DNA of 64,000 bases from NCBI GenBank assembly GCA_947579605.1, contig OX388318.1, positions 4,092,001-4,156,000 of the forward strand. The letters run 5' to 3'. This document shows, piece by piece, positions 35,560-45,610 of this stretch. The position numbers and the translations under genes are program-made. The notes below the pieces were generated by a model that worked only from the letters and a program-made list of their open reading frames with translations, made no database searches and was not told the DNA's origin. Source of the stretch: Athripsodes cinereus. Lineage: Eukaryota > Arthropoda > Insecta > Trichoptera > Leptoceridae. Positions within the stretch are counted from its first letter, which is position 1. Every line of letters starts with the position of its first letter.

Positions 35560-38500
35560 TGGTCCAATGTCTGAGATGTCTTCGCCTGTATTGGTTCATT
35601 ATTTCGTGTCTATCTGGTGTAATGGATTTTGACTGTACGATTTGTTTGTTGTTTTGCTTGGATGTTTGATCTCTCAATTTACTATCAGAACGTCAGGGGT
35701 CTCAGAACTAAGACAAACAATTTTTTGTATAATTTGTTGCTCAATGACTATGATGTGGTTTGTCTTGTGGAGACCTGGCTTCATGAATCCATAGGGGATG
35801 CTGAGCTTTTTGATTCTAGGTACAATGTTTTTAGACGGGATAGGAATTACTCTGAAACAGGTCAGCTCATGGGTGGAGGAGTTTTGGTCGCTGTTCGCAG
35901 TGATCTTTCTGCTGATTGCCGGGTGGCTTGGAGTTCTTGTGCTGAGGATATTTGGGTCTCAATAAGTGGGCTTAAGTCGGGCGCTCGGTTGAATATTTGT
36001 TGCTCTTATATCCCTCAAGGCTCAAATTTTATATCGAGGCTGTCATCGGCTCTCGAGTCTTATTCTGTAGTTCGTAATGCTAACACTGATGATGTTTTTT
36101 TGTTGGTGGGTGACTTCAACTTACCGGGAATATCATGGATGATGGACCAGTGTGAAACTCATTGTATTCCCTCTGAATATGTTGACGCTGGTGCCTGTGC
36201 TATGGTCGACTTTATATCTTTTTGTGATTTGAAGCAGTATAACTGGCACAAAAATGTTAACGATAGGATACTTGATCTGGTAATATCGAATGTTGATTTC
36301 TGCAAGGTTGAATCATGTTCTGATCCATTGACGCCTGAGGATGCCCATCATAGATCATTAGTAATTTCTATTGGTTTTGGTGGCTATCAATCGGTCGGAC
36401 GCCTCGCTGGACCTGTGTATGCATTTGAAAAAGCCAATTACTCTGATATTAAGCGGGATTTGGGAGCCCGGAGCTGGACTGCTGAATTGGGGGGGAAGTG
36501 TTTGGGTGATGCCATCGAAATATTTTATTCAAGATTGAATACCGTAATTGAGGCCCATGTTCCAAAAAAGCGTTTGGGTTCAACCAGATATCCTGTCTGG
36601 TATAGTAAAGCGCTTATAAAGGTAATTAAGGAGAAGTTGAAATTCCATAGGCGCTGGAAGGTGACTGGTGATCCCTCTGATCGTTCATCATTTTCTCTAC
36701 TTAGGGCCCGGCAGAAGCGGATGACGAGGGAATGTTATAATAGTTTCATTTCCAAATCTGAGGATTTGATCAGGAAAGATCCCAGAAGATTTTGGTCGTT
36801 CGTTAAATCTAAAAAACTTCAGCCATCAATACCGAATTCCTTGCACTGGAATGGAGTTACCTGCACAGATGTGAAGTCAATGGCGGATCTTTTCGGCGAC
36901 TATTTTCACTCGGTGTTTGTTGACGCCGATATTGATTTGCCCCAGGTTCACTGTGAGGCTGGATTGGATATTGCTGGTGTTGACTTTTCTCCTCTCTTGG
37001 TATTGGATTGCATTCGAGGCCTCGACCCTAACGGTGGTGCTGGACCTGACGGACTCCCATCAGGATTTGTTGTCCACTGTGGCAATGAGTTGGCGGAGCC
37101 ACTTTCATTACTTTACACAAAATCGTTTGCTGAGGGAGTTTTTCCGGATATCTGGAAAAGATCCTTTGTAACGCCTATACATAAGTCTGGTCCCAAAAAT
37201 GATGCTTCCAACTATAGACCGATTTCAAAGCTTTCAGTTCTGGGCAAGCTGATGGAGAAGATTGTTGTCAGCCAACTGGCGCCTATAGTGCATTCTTTTA
37301 TTTCTCCCTGTCAGCATGGCTTTATGACTGGTAGGTCTGTCGAATCCAACCTATTGGAGTTTTCTGACTATACACTTACTTCGATGGGCCGAAGAGTACA
37401 GGTGGATGCCGTATATACGGATTATTCAAAGGCGTTTGACAAGATTAATCATAAGATTCTCTTGCACAAGCTGGAAGCTTATGGTGTGCACGGTGACCTT
37501 CTGAGATGGCTCTCATCTTACTTAGAAAGACGTTCACAGGCTGTTGCGATTAGTGGAGTGGTCTCCAGTTTCAGATTTTGCCAATCTGGTGTGCCTCAGG
37601 GCTCCCATCTTGGTCCGCTTTTATTTTTATTGTACATCAATGATATTGGTTTCTGTTTCCAGAACTCTAAGTTTCTCCTTTTTGCCGATGATACCAAGAT
37701 ATTTAGAAGTATAACTGGTCCGTATGACTGTGAATTGCTTCAACATGACTTGGTCAGACTCTCGGAATACTGCAGGAGTAACCAACTATACTTAAATGTT
37801 TCAAAGTGTTGCTCAATATCGTTTACTAGGAGTGCTCGGCCCATTATTTACGACTATCGGATTGAGGGTCAGTTACTTCGAAGGGAAACTGCGGTTAGGG
37901 ACTTGGGAGTGATTATGGACAGGAAGTTACTCTTTAAAGACCATGTCGATGCTGTGCTCGATAAGGCCTATAGAATGCTTGGTTTCGTGATCAGGGTGAG
38001 TAAACCATTTAAATCTCCATTTACTTTTAGGATACTGTATTATGCGTTTGTGAGAAGCCAGTTGGAGTTTTGTTCAGTCGTCTGGAGCCCCCAGTATGTT
38101 ACACACATTGAACGTATTGAGAAATTGCAGAGAAAATTCATAAAGCATCTAGGTTTTCTGACTCAGAATCACTTCGATGATTATAAAACTGCTACACGTT
38201 TTTATCATATTTCGACCCTTGAAAATCGTAGAACTGTAAGTGATATGATGTATCTGTATAAGTTACTGAATAACGAGGTCGATTCGATTGGTCTAGTACA
38301 GAGTATACCATTTAATTGTCCGACGCGAAGCACGCGGTTCCATCATTTGTTCAGATTTCCACTGTGTACCACCAACTATGTGCAGAATTCTTTTTTGAGA
38401 CGCTCTTGTTCTGTTTATGATTCATTCTTTCAAAGCCTTGACATACTCGTCATGAATAAGCAAGACTTTAGAGCGGGAGTGTCCGGGGCCTTGTTGTCAT

Positions 38501-39040
38501 CAGCGGTCCCCGTGGTTTGATCTCGGTCTCTCACTGTTTGGCAGCATCGGATCACTTACATTTGGGCGGGGGGTGGATGGGTGTGCTTGCTTGAATGCAT
38601 GGCTCTCTCGACCATAGCATCCTTGGGACATTGGATATTGGCTGTGTATTTGATTGGGCTTTGTAACTCATACTGGATGGGTGATTTTGCTTATTTGTTT
38701 TGATTTCTGGTATTTTGGGATTTTAGATTTTATATTTTTAGATTTACATACTTTTTATCTAAAGACTAATGTGACTGAAGGACTAATTTCTAGTATTTTA
38801 GGATTTTTTGCTTTTATATTTATGTTTTTGTATTGTTTTAAGTATTGTATTATCGTTGTTTTTAAATTTAAATTTACTTTGACTTTTTTGGAGCATTTTA
38901 ACTTTTACTTTTTTTTCCTCAAGATTGAAACATTTCTGGTAAGAGTGGAATCTTCGCTGGTCTACATGTCAAATATATTAATTGTCAACATATTGTATAA
39001 CGACTGTTTGATTCTAAATATTGTGAAAATAGAATAAAAA
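35560..39040 (+). mobile_element. Jockey/CR1-type retrotransposon copy
   Basis: The ORF2 at 35629-38520 is followed by about 500 bp of T-rich 3' UTR and an A-rich end (AATAAAAATAGAAAATAA, near 39034-39050). I could not find a clear target duplication, so both borders are approximate. Confidence 0.6.
35629..38520 (+). CDS. Non-LTR retrotransposon ORF2, Jockey/CR1-type, intact endonuclease-RT
   Basis: 963 uninterrupted codons. Endonuclease motifs: IYYQNVRGLRTK, CLVETWL, LVGDFNLPGISW, ILDLVISN and AHHRSLVIS. RT motifs: NYRPISKLSVLGKLMEKIV, QHGFMTGRSVESNLLEF, YTDYSKAFDKINH (catalytic Asp), SGVPQGSHLGPLLFLLYIND, LLFADDTKIF (FADD), LNVSKCCSISF and RDLGVIMDRKL. The C-terminal region has LEFCSVVWSP and RIEKLQRKFIKHL. 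No RNase H is evident. The real start may be the ATG at 35629 or MFDLS 11 codons later, since the endonuclease begins immediately. No ORF1 (gag-like) precedes it, so the copy is either 5'-truncated just before ORF2 or from an ORF1-less lineage. All key residues look present, indicating a young copy. Confidence 0.9.
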   Translation: MTVRFVCCFAWMFDLSIYYQNVRGLRTKTNNFLYNLLLNDYDVVCLVETWLHESIGDAELFDSRYNVFRRDRNYSETGQLMGGGVLVAVRSDLSADCRVAWSSCAEDIWVSISGLKSGARLNICCSYIPQGSNFISRLSSALESYSVVRNANTDDVFLLVGDFNLPGISWMMDQCETHCIPSEYVDAGACAMVDFISFCDLKQYNWHKNVNDRILDLVISNVDFCKVESCSDPLTPEDAHHRSLVISIGFGGYQSVGRLAGPVYAFEKANYSDIKRDLGARSWTAELGGKCLGDAIEIFYSRLNTVIEAHVPKKRLGSTRYPVWYSKALIKVIKEKLKFHRRWKVTGDPSDRSSFSLLRARQKRMTRECYNSFISKSEDLIRKDPRRFWSFVKSKKLQPSIPNSLHWNGVTCTDVKSMADLFGDYFHSVFVDADIDLPQVHCEAGLDIAGVDFSPLLVLDCIRGLDPNGGAGPDGLPSGFVVHCGNELAEPLSLLYTKSFAEGVFPDIWKRSFVTPIHKSGPKNDASNYRPISKLSVLGKLMEKIVVSQLAPIVHSFISPCQHGFMTGRSVESNLLEFSDYTLTSMGRRVQVDAVYTDYSKAFDKINHKILLHKLEAYGVHGDLLRWLSSYLERRSQAVAISGVVSSFRFCQSGVPQGSHLGPLLFLLYINDIGFCFQNSKFLLFADDTKIFRSITGPYDCELLQHDLVRLSEYCRSNQLYLNVSKCCSISFTRSARPIIYDYRIEGQLLRRETAVRDLGVIMDRKLLFKDHVDAVLDKAYRMLGFVIRVSKPFKSPFTFRILYYAFVRSQLEFCSVVWSPQYVTHIERIEKLQRKFIKHLGFLTQNHFDDYKTATRFYHISTLENRRTVSDMMYLYKLLNNEVDSIGLVQSIPFNCPTRSTRFHHLFRFPLCTTNYVQNSFLRRSCSVYDSFFQSLDILVMNKQDFRAGVSGALLSSAVPVV

Positions 39041-39108
39041 TAGAAAATAATACTATACAAGTCCTTAAATCTGTATTGTATTGTGCGTGTGTGTGAAATT
39101 GTTATTAT

Positions 39109-39176
39109 ACTATACTATACTATACCATCACGGCATATCCCACAAGTGGGGTAGCCAGCAGATCAGCTGCATGTAA
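39109..39176 (-). mobile_element. 68-bp SINE 3' end with 14-bp target duplication
   Basis: GAAATTGTTATTAT occurs at 39095-39108 and again at 39177-39190. Between them, read on the minus strand, are only CATGCAGCTGATCTGCTGGC, TACCCCACTTGTGGGATATG and CCGTGATGGTATAG plus further TATAG repeats. It is therefore a severely 5'-truncated insertion of the SINE family with the RTE-like 3' end, with exact borders. Confidence 0.93.
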
Positions 39177-39190
39177 GAAATTGTTATTAT

Positions 39191-40814
39191 TTTTGTCAAA
39201 AATTATAATCGTAACATTCCTTGTGATAATGACAAATGTGATATTTATGTTTTATAGCCTTGTACTATGTATGAGGCTAATGAGATTAATATTAATTTAT
39301 TCGTACTCAGGTGCTTTGGTTTAGTTAAAAAAATTACAAATTGTTCTTGTAATTATACGTACCATTGAAATTATTAAAAAAAATGGATTATAAAATGAGG
39401 GAATCTTTTGTTATTTGTAAACTCTTGGAGGCGAGGTGGTCGAAGACATAAGACAATAATATAAGTATGTAGATACTAGATACCCTCCCAGTAAAGTTAA
39501 TACTATCAAACAGTAGTGTACTTTGCTCGGGCATGTTGCTTCTGTACTGATGGCATTTGAATTATTGATGTCCTGCAGCCGAGTGACACGCGATTCAGAT
39601 TACCGCCTTACACTGTAGGTAGGTACTGTACAGAATACAATACTCCTTAACTTTACCTTCTCCGATTCATACAATACACATTACACCGTGTATGATATTA
39701 TTGTGTTTTGCCAAGAACAATGTATTGTTTGCATCTCATTCCACTCAATTATTCCCTTAGTATCTTGTCACATACAATGGATTCTGAAAAATTAGGCAAA
39801 AGCTATCGTTTCTTGAGAATGTTTTTTGTTATATGTATTGGTCACTTGGAATGAAATAAGCATTAGTTTTTCTATATTCTCTGTACGCTTTCTCTTTATT
39901 TTAAAATGTTGATGTATTTGTAAAAGAGTATTAGAATGAAATATTATTATTTATAAGCTTTTGTAAGGTTACAAATACAAATAAGTAAGCAGTATAAAAA
40001 ATACTAATTATGAATCAATCGATACCATCGTCAAAGCATTTCCCATAAATAGGCTATCTAGTAAACTATTATTATTATTTATAAGATTACGGCATCCCAA
40101 GTTTGTGTCATCCCAATTACGGATTTATGCCAAGTACAATATTTTTAGAAGGTACCTATCACGTAATTTTAAGGCATTAATATATAAGTTAATAAAAAAA
40201 AATTGGCGAATTTAAAAAAATTGAGACGTACGGAAAGGGTATAAGTGCGCAATGGGCAAGACATGTTGATCGGATACTAGTTAATAAACTAACTGCATGT
40301 TATATACCCTACCATCAGACAATTAAAAATAGTAGATTCAGAATGGAAATACATTTTTTTAAGTTACTATAAAAAATAAACATTGCATTTTGTCAAAATT
40401 AAATGACATAAAAATTAAAAAAAAAAAATTCACGGGATACACACACTTGGCTGCCATCAATATTCGATGTTTTTTTAATGAATATTTTATTGTATTACTT
40501 ACTCAATCCAACACAAATAATCGATAATCGAGTTTATAACGATTATCTTCCACCTCAAAGCTAAAAACGATAACTTGAATGGATGTAAAGATGACATATA
40601 TTTTTCGTTTGAACCATTGACTAAAATAGTGTAATACATAATATGAACATAATAACTATTAATATTGTTGCGGTTTGTAAATATATTAGTACATATGGAT
40701 GAGTACGTATACATACAAAATATATGATTTTATTAATCACCACCAATACAAGATTACGGAGATATTGTAACTATTATTGTATATTGTCTAGTAGTGTCCT
40801 GTTGATCATCATTT
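39191..40814. other. Non-coding stretch
   Basis: No gene is supported; the DNA is AT-rich and appears single-copy. An ATT microsatellite-like patch lies near 40067-40080. Confidence 0.4.
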
Positions 40815-40990
40815 GAGTTCGTCAGTAGCCTGGAGGTAGAGTCTCGACCTCTTGAACAAGGGGTCTGCGGTTCGATCCCAGGTGCCGGCAAACTCCCCTT
40901 TCACGACACAAGCTTTTAGCTTACTGTGGAAGGTGTATAAAGTTGTATTTGGGTTTATAACAAAACCCAGATATATCTTTAAAAAAAAAA
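40815..40990 (+). mobile_element. tRNA-derived SINE, copy 2
   Basis: It starts GAGTTCGTCAGTAGCCTGG, with A-box-like TAGCCTGGAGG and the B box GGTTCGATCCC, then CCGGCAAACTCCCC, a GGGTTT..AAACCC hairpin and an A tail at 40981-40990. No clear target duplication was found. Confidence 0.88.
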
Positions 40991-43900
40991 TTGTAAACTT
41001 TTTTAGTAGTTCTCACGATTAATTATTGTCGATAAATTAATGTCTTATGAATTAAGACTCAAAATCTATCAGCATTTTTATAAATGTTAGTTTTGCGAGT
41101 AAGTGGCGAAAGTATCATAAATATGTTTATATATTTTAGTTATGCACTATGAATAATCTAAGAATCTGATCCCCTTTTAAGAAATATGTTATATTTCAAG
41201 AAAATATTTGAGAGTGTACCGTTCTTTTTATAAAATTCGTAAGAGCACTGTAGAAAAGCCTATGTTATTTTGTAAGCCCCAAATCTAAAAGCTTCTTGGT
41301 ATCGGGGGTGATTTCAGCCAGTTGAACCCTTACTATGTGAGCCTGCAAATATTTTGTGGGTTTCATGATACTAAATAATACAAAATCATGATTTATAAAT
41401 GCGTATTGTTTTTGATGTATTTTTTTTTCCTAAATAAATTTTGTAGATAAAAGTACCGATTGATCTTGTTCATTATCCCCAGGAAATAATGCGTTTTTCC
41501 GCTTTTATTGCGAACTGTATGTCTACTGTTATTTTAATGTACATAGGAAACTTCAAAGCTCGCTTCGTCTTCATTTATATTCTATTCTGATTCATGATTC
41601 ATTTCGTCAATTGTATTTATAACTTAAATAATCCAGTTTATTTATTATTTTCCCGGTATGAAATTCCTTTCCAACACATTTTTTTCCTATTTGTGGCATA
41701 ACGATAGTTGATGATTTTGAAGACGTTTTCAAAAAATAATACATATGATGGTTTGGGTTTTTTAAAGAAATAAAATATGAAATAATTGATTAGGTGAATA
41801 ATTCAAATCGAATATGTCACCCAAGGATGCTTCAGGAATGTCAGTATAATGTACCACTATCACTCAAATTATTAATTTTTGTGATTACGGTGAAAGCAAA
41901 AAAAAAACACGTGAGGATATTATTGTGTGAGGAACTGAAAGAAGCGAACGTAGTATGCAACGGTAAGTCGAATAATGGTTCCGTCTTCTTTGCCTACCCA
42001 ACGAAGGATACGGCGTAAGGGGATATAATATATAAATGCTACATATTGTTGGGTTGTCTACAATCTCTTGCTTGCTCTGTAAGGGGTGCCTCGTGGTTTA
42101 CTACAAATATAAACTGCTAGGTTTTCAGTGTCTTATATGCATATATAATTCAACTTGTTGTATTGTTCATATTGTTTGACTTTCTTCTGTATGAAATATA
42201 AATGATGTCGGCCCCATTGATACCACCACCTCTCTACCTTTCTACCCCTAACACACTGGAAAGAAAGGTACCTACTATTCCTAAACTCCACTCCACTCTA
42301 TAATATTATCTCTCATTCAAGTAGCAACTACATACCTAATAAGTAGTTCTTTCTGCTGTTGCTGGTTACTTATTATACCGTGGGAACTTGGACATGCCGT
42401 TGTATCAAACATTATTCTATACTACTTATAATAATATTACGATACAGTCATATAGTCACCATATTATATGTATAATAAATAATTTCTGCCAAATAACTAC
42501 GTACAACATAAACCTTCACAAGATTATGATATCTACATTAGTATTTATATATAATTGTATGCAGCACGTGAAATGTATCAACGTGAAGGGAGAGAGAGAG
42601 AGTCACCGTGAAGTTTTTTACTGTTGGCAGTTGGCACATACCGTATAAATTCCCACGCGGTAACCTTTTGGATGGATGTATTTCCTTATCATCTGATATT
42701 CTGCTATTTACCTACCATTGCGTAATATTTCACACACCTTCACACCAATACTAGAAATATAGTAGAATCTGCACTAGTGAAAGTATTTGAGAATGTACAG
42801 AACGTTATATTTACGCAATCATTAAAAGTCGTTCGTTATTATTACTTTGTTTTGTTACAGGTATTGTTTTGTATATTGGGTCCGAATCTGCTTTGTAGAA
42901 AGATGTGTCCACTTTCTTATTGTAACGTATACAGTATAAGGTTTTGTATCATTTCTTGATTAATATGTTAGCCGAAAATTCTAGATAATTTCGTTAGAAA
43001 ATTCTACGCGCTTTAGTCATTAGATTTTCCTAAATTATCATAGACCTATATTTTGTGAAGTCATCGTTTAAAATAATTATTCACTTTTGTGATTGATATG
43101 TATGAATACATAATTATGGGTACCTACTCCAAGAATGTCCTAGATTCTATCGTTGGAGCTTTTCGCAATCTATTTATTAAAAAATCCAATATTCTCAGCG
43201 ACCCGCCCCGTTTAGCAATAAAGATAGGTTATTTCATTCGATACCATCTTCATATTATAAATTTTATTACTAATTTTCTTTGTGCATCAAGTAGAAAATT
43301 AGCGCTTTCATGCTGCAATCACCCGCCTAATTCCAAGGCAATGTAGCGTAGTAAAATTACTTGTTTCACTACCACGTTTTCCCAAACTCTCACACTCTTA
43401 TATTGTGACTGAATAAAGTTTTCTTTGAAAAACTATTTTCGTCGTCAATTATACCTGAACTTGGATACTTAGTTTCTTTTACCAGATACTTTATCAAAAT
43501 TTAAAAATATTGAACCATATTTTGAATTATATTCCTCACGTTAATTTAATAACGCGGTTATAGATTTTGCGGGTCGTAGTCTGTTTGATCCGTGTTTTAT
43601 TCCTTTTCTTTTATACACAATAATATGATGATTTAGCAGTTGATAAAATTCCGGAACTGCGTTTCTTTACAAAATTGAACAAAACCAGTATAATTATGAT
43701 AGGTATTATTTGCAATATAAATTGAAAAACTTGAAACGCTGGAGAAACGATAAATATCCACGTCTTTTATTGTTCGTTTTATTTTATTTTCAATGCATAT
43801 GCCATTATTATTGACTGTTACAATAATTTTATTTTTCCTACAAGTCGTATATATTGTATGTAATTTTCAATTTATGATATTTGTTGATTCTGGGCATACT

Positions 43901-44235
43901 TACTATCTATATGTATGTATGTATTTAATATGAAGCGAAGTTAAAGCAACGTACAAATAAACAAACAACGTTATTCTTTGTTTTATTACGTAATAACGTA
44001 TATAACTCATTTACTATTATTATTATAAATAAATATTTGTTTACATTTATCCCCGTTTTTATGAAATTATATTGCCGGATGGTTATTGTCTCTATCTATT
44101 TAATCCATTAAATAATATTCCATCATTCATTTAATCATTATTTTTATATATTATGTGGATTATTAAAAGATAACAAAATCTTCTTTGTGCATCGTAAATA
44201 TATATTTTTTCACCAATGCTGTAAAAATATAGTAC
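40991..44235. other. Long non-coding stretch, probable intron
   Basis: No supported gene or element. The frame ending in a GTAAGT at 41963 lacks a good acceptor, and other open frames look random. Confidence 0.4.
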
Positions 44236-44887
44236 ACCGTAAAATGGGGGAACAATGTTCCAAAATTTGCTCCACTCATACAAAAACATTTCACTACAAA
44301 AAATGTGAAACCAGGTGTTGTGTTTATGTTGCTATTTGAAAGTTTCATATGTGTTTTGTTATATGTAGATGTTATCACAGTGATTAGTAATGTTTTTATT
44401 TAGAAAAAAAGATTATATTTGGAGCAATGTATTTCTTAGGGACGAAGAAACATTGCTCCAGTAAATATATTCATAGAAAAAACATATATAAAGAATGGAG
44501 CATTGATAGCTGCTCACAATATCATTTAATTTAATTTGAAAAAGTTGCTGGGATGTAAAACCATAAAAAAAAACACAAATTTAATGAAAAGTTTACTGAA
44601 AAAGTTACTTACAAAAAGTAACAGGTATTCAGAGATGACGACAGATTTCTCTTAAACAGAACACAAGCTTGAATCACAATGCTAACTTCTGACAGCTTAA
44701 TTACATTTAAAGAGCTGCCATATGAAATTTATTTGTAGCTGGTGTTGTAGTGATTTAAATAAAAGACGTCATAGAAAAAGAACAACCATATATAATTTCT
44801 TATTATTGCGGGAAATTCAAATGCAATTTTTTTCCCGAAGTGGAGCGATGTTTCCTGGGCAGGAGCAATGTTCCCCCATTTTACGGT
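44236..44887. mobile_element. 652-bp inverted-repeat element rich in GGAGCAATG motifs
   Basis: The left end ACCGTAAAATGGGGGAAC (44236-44253) is the perfect complement of the right end GTTCCCCCATTTTACGGT (44870-44887). Pairing continues imperfectly inward. The motif GGAGCAATGTT or its complement recurs internally. GGAGCAATGTATTTCTT (44421-44437) pairs with AAGAAACATTGCTCC (44445-44459) as an internal hairpin. TA lies next to both ends, but the left end carries two extra bases (CA), so a TA target duplication is uncertain. No transposase ORF is present; it is probably a MITE. Confidence 0.7.
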
Positions 44888-45540
44888 AATGCGAATTTAT
44901 CGGTGTATGGTGTATTGCGATACCATTTAACTAACCCACTTTTTATTTGATAAATTTGGTTTGTTATATATTGAAAATATCATATTGGTAACAAAGGTTT
45001 ATCGATCTTACAGCAACAAATGCAAGTAGGTACCTACATTGCAATATTGGCGAAATAAAAGTTAACATTCTAAGATATTGAATGCGGGTGTTACGTACAT
45101 TAGATTGACACTGACGCCTGCCGTAAGGATTTAAACTGTTCCGTAGTTGTCTAATGTCGACTCGTAAGTAAGAAGGAAACAAAATTCAACACTTATATTG
45201 AAGGTACTTTTTTAAACAGTGCGAACATTTAATGAAGATAGACTCTTTGACTTGAAATTTTTTAAATAGATATGGTGTTGTATTGATGCAATTGGAAAAG
45301 GGTGCTCACGAACTCTTGTCAATTTTCCATGTTACCAATGCGTTTTCTTTACGCGGAAGAAAGCGACGCATTTGTCATCTCTTCCGTGAGTATTATCTTT
45401 AGTATCATAATATGAATTTCTATAAATGACATCTCACGGAAAATCAGTGAAATTTGTTTAGTCATTTCTCGTGACGCGTTTACAAATTTATGACGTTTGT
45501 CGCTAATTATAATATCTAGGATTGTCAAATCAACTGTACT
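44888..45540. other. Non-coding stretch
   Basis: No gene. The segment 45085-45175 (minus sense: CTCGAC..TTAGACAACTACGG..) has the look of a dispersed repeat, but I cannot place it from this window. Confidence 0.3.
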
Positions 45541-45610
45541 CTACTACTATTATAGGTACCATCAAGGCACATCCCACAAGTGGGGTAACCAGCAGACTAT
45601 GTTACATGTT
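45541..45610 (-). mobile_element. SINE with RTE-type 3' end, short 3' fragment
   Basis: The reverse-strand blocks are GTCTGCTGGTTACCCCACTT, GTGGGATGTGCC and TTGATGGTACC, then a decayed TAG/TA tail at about 45541-45555. The CCCACTTGTGGG hairpin is intact. Confidence 0.7.

Noticed and set aside
41794..42018. Plus frame ending near a GTAAGT at 41963, possible exon
   Set aside because: There is no credible acceptor upstream, and a long A run makes the frame look fortuitous.
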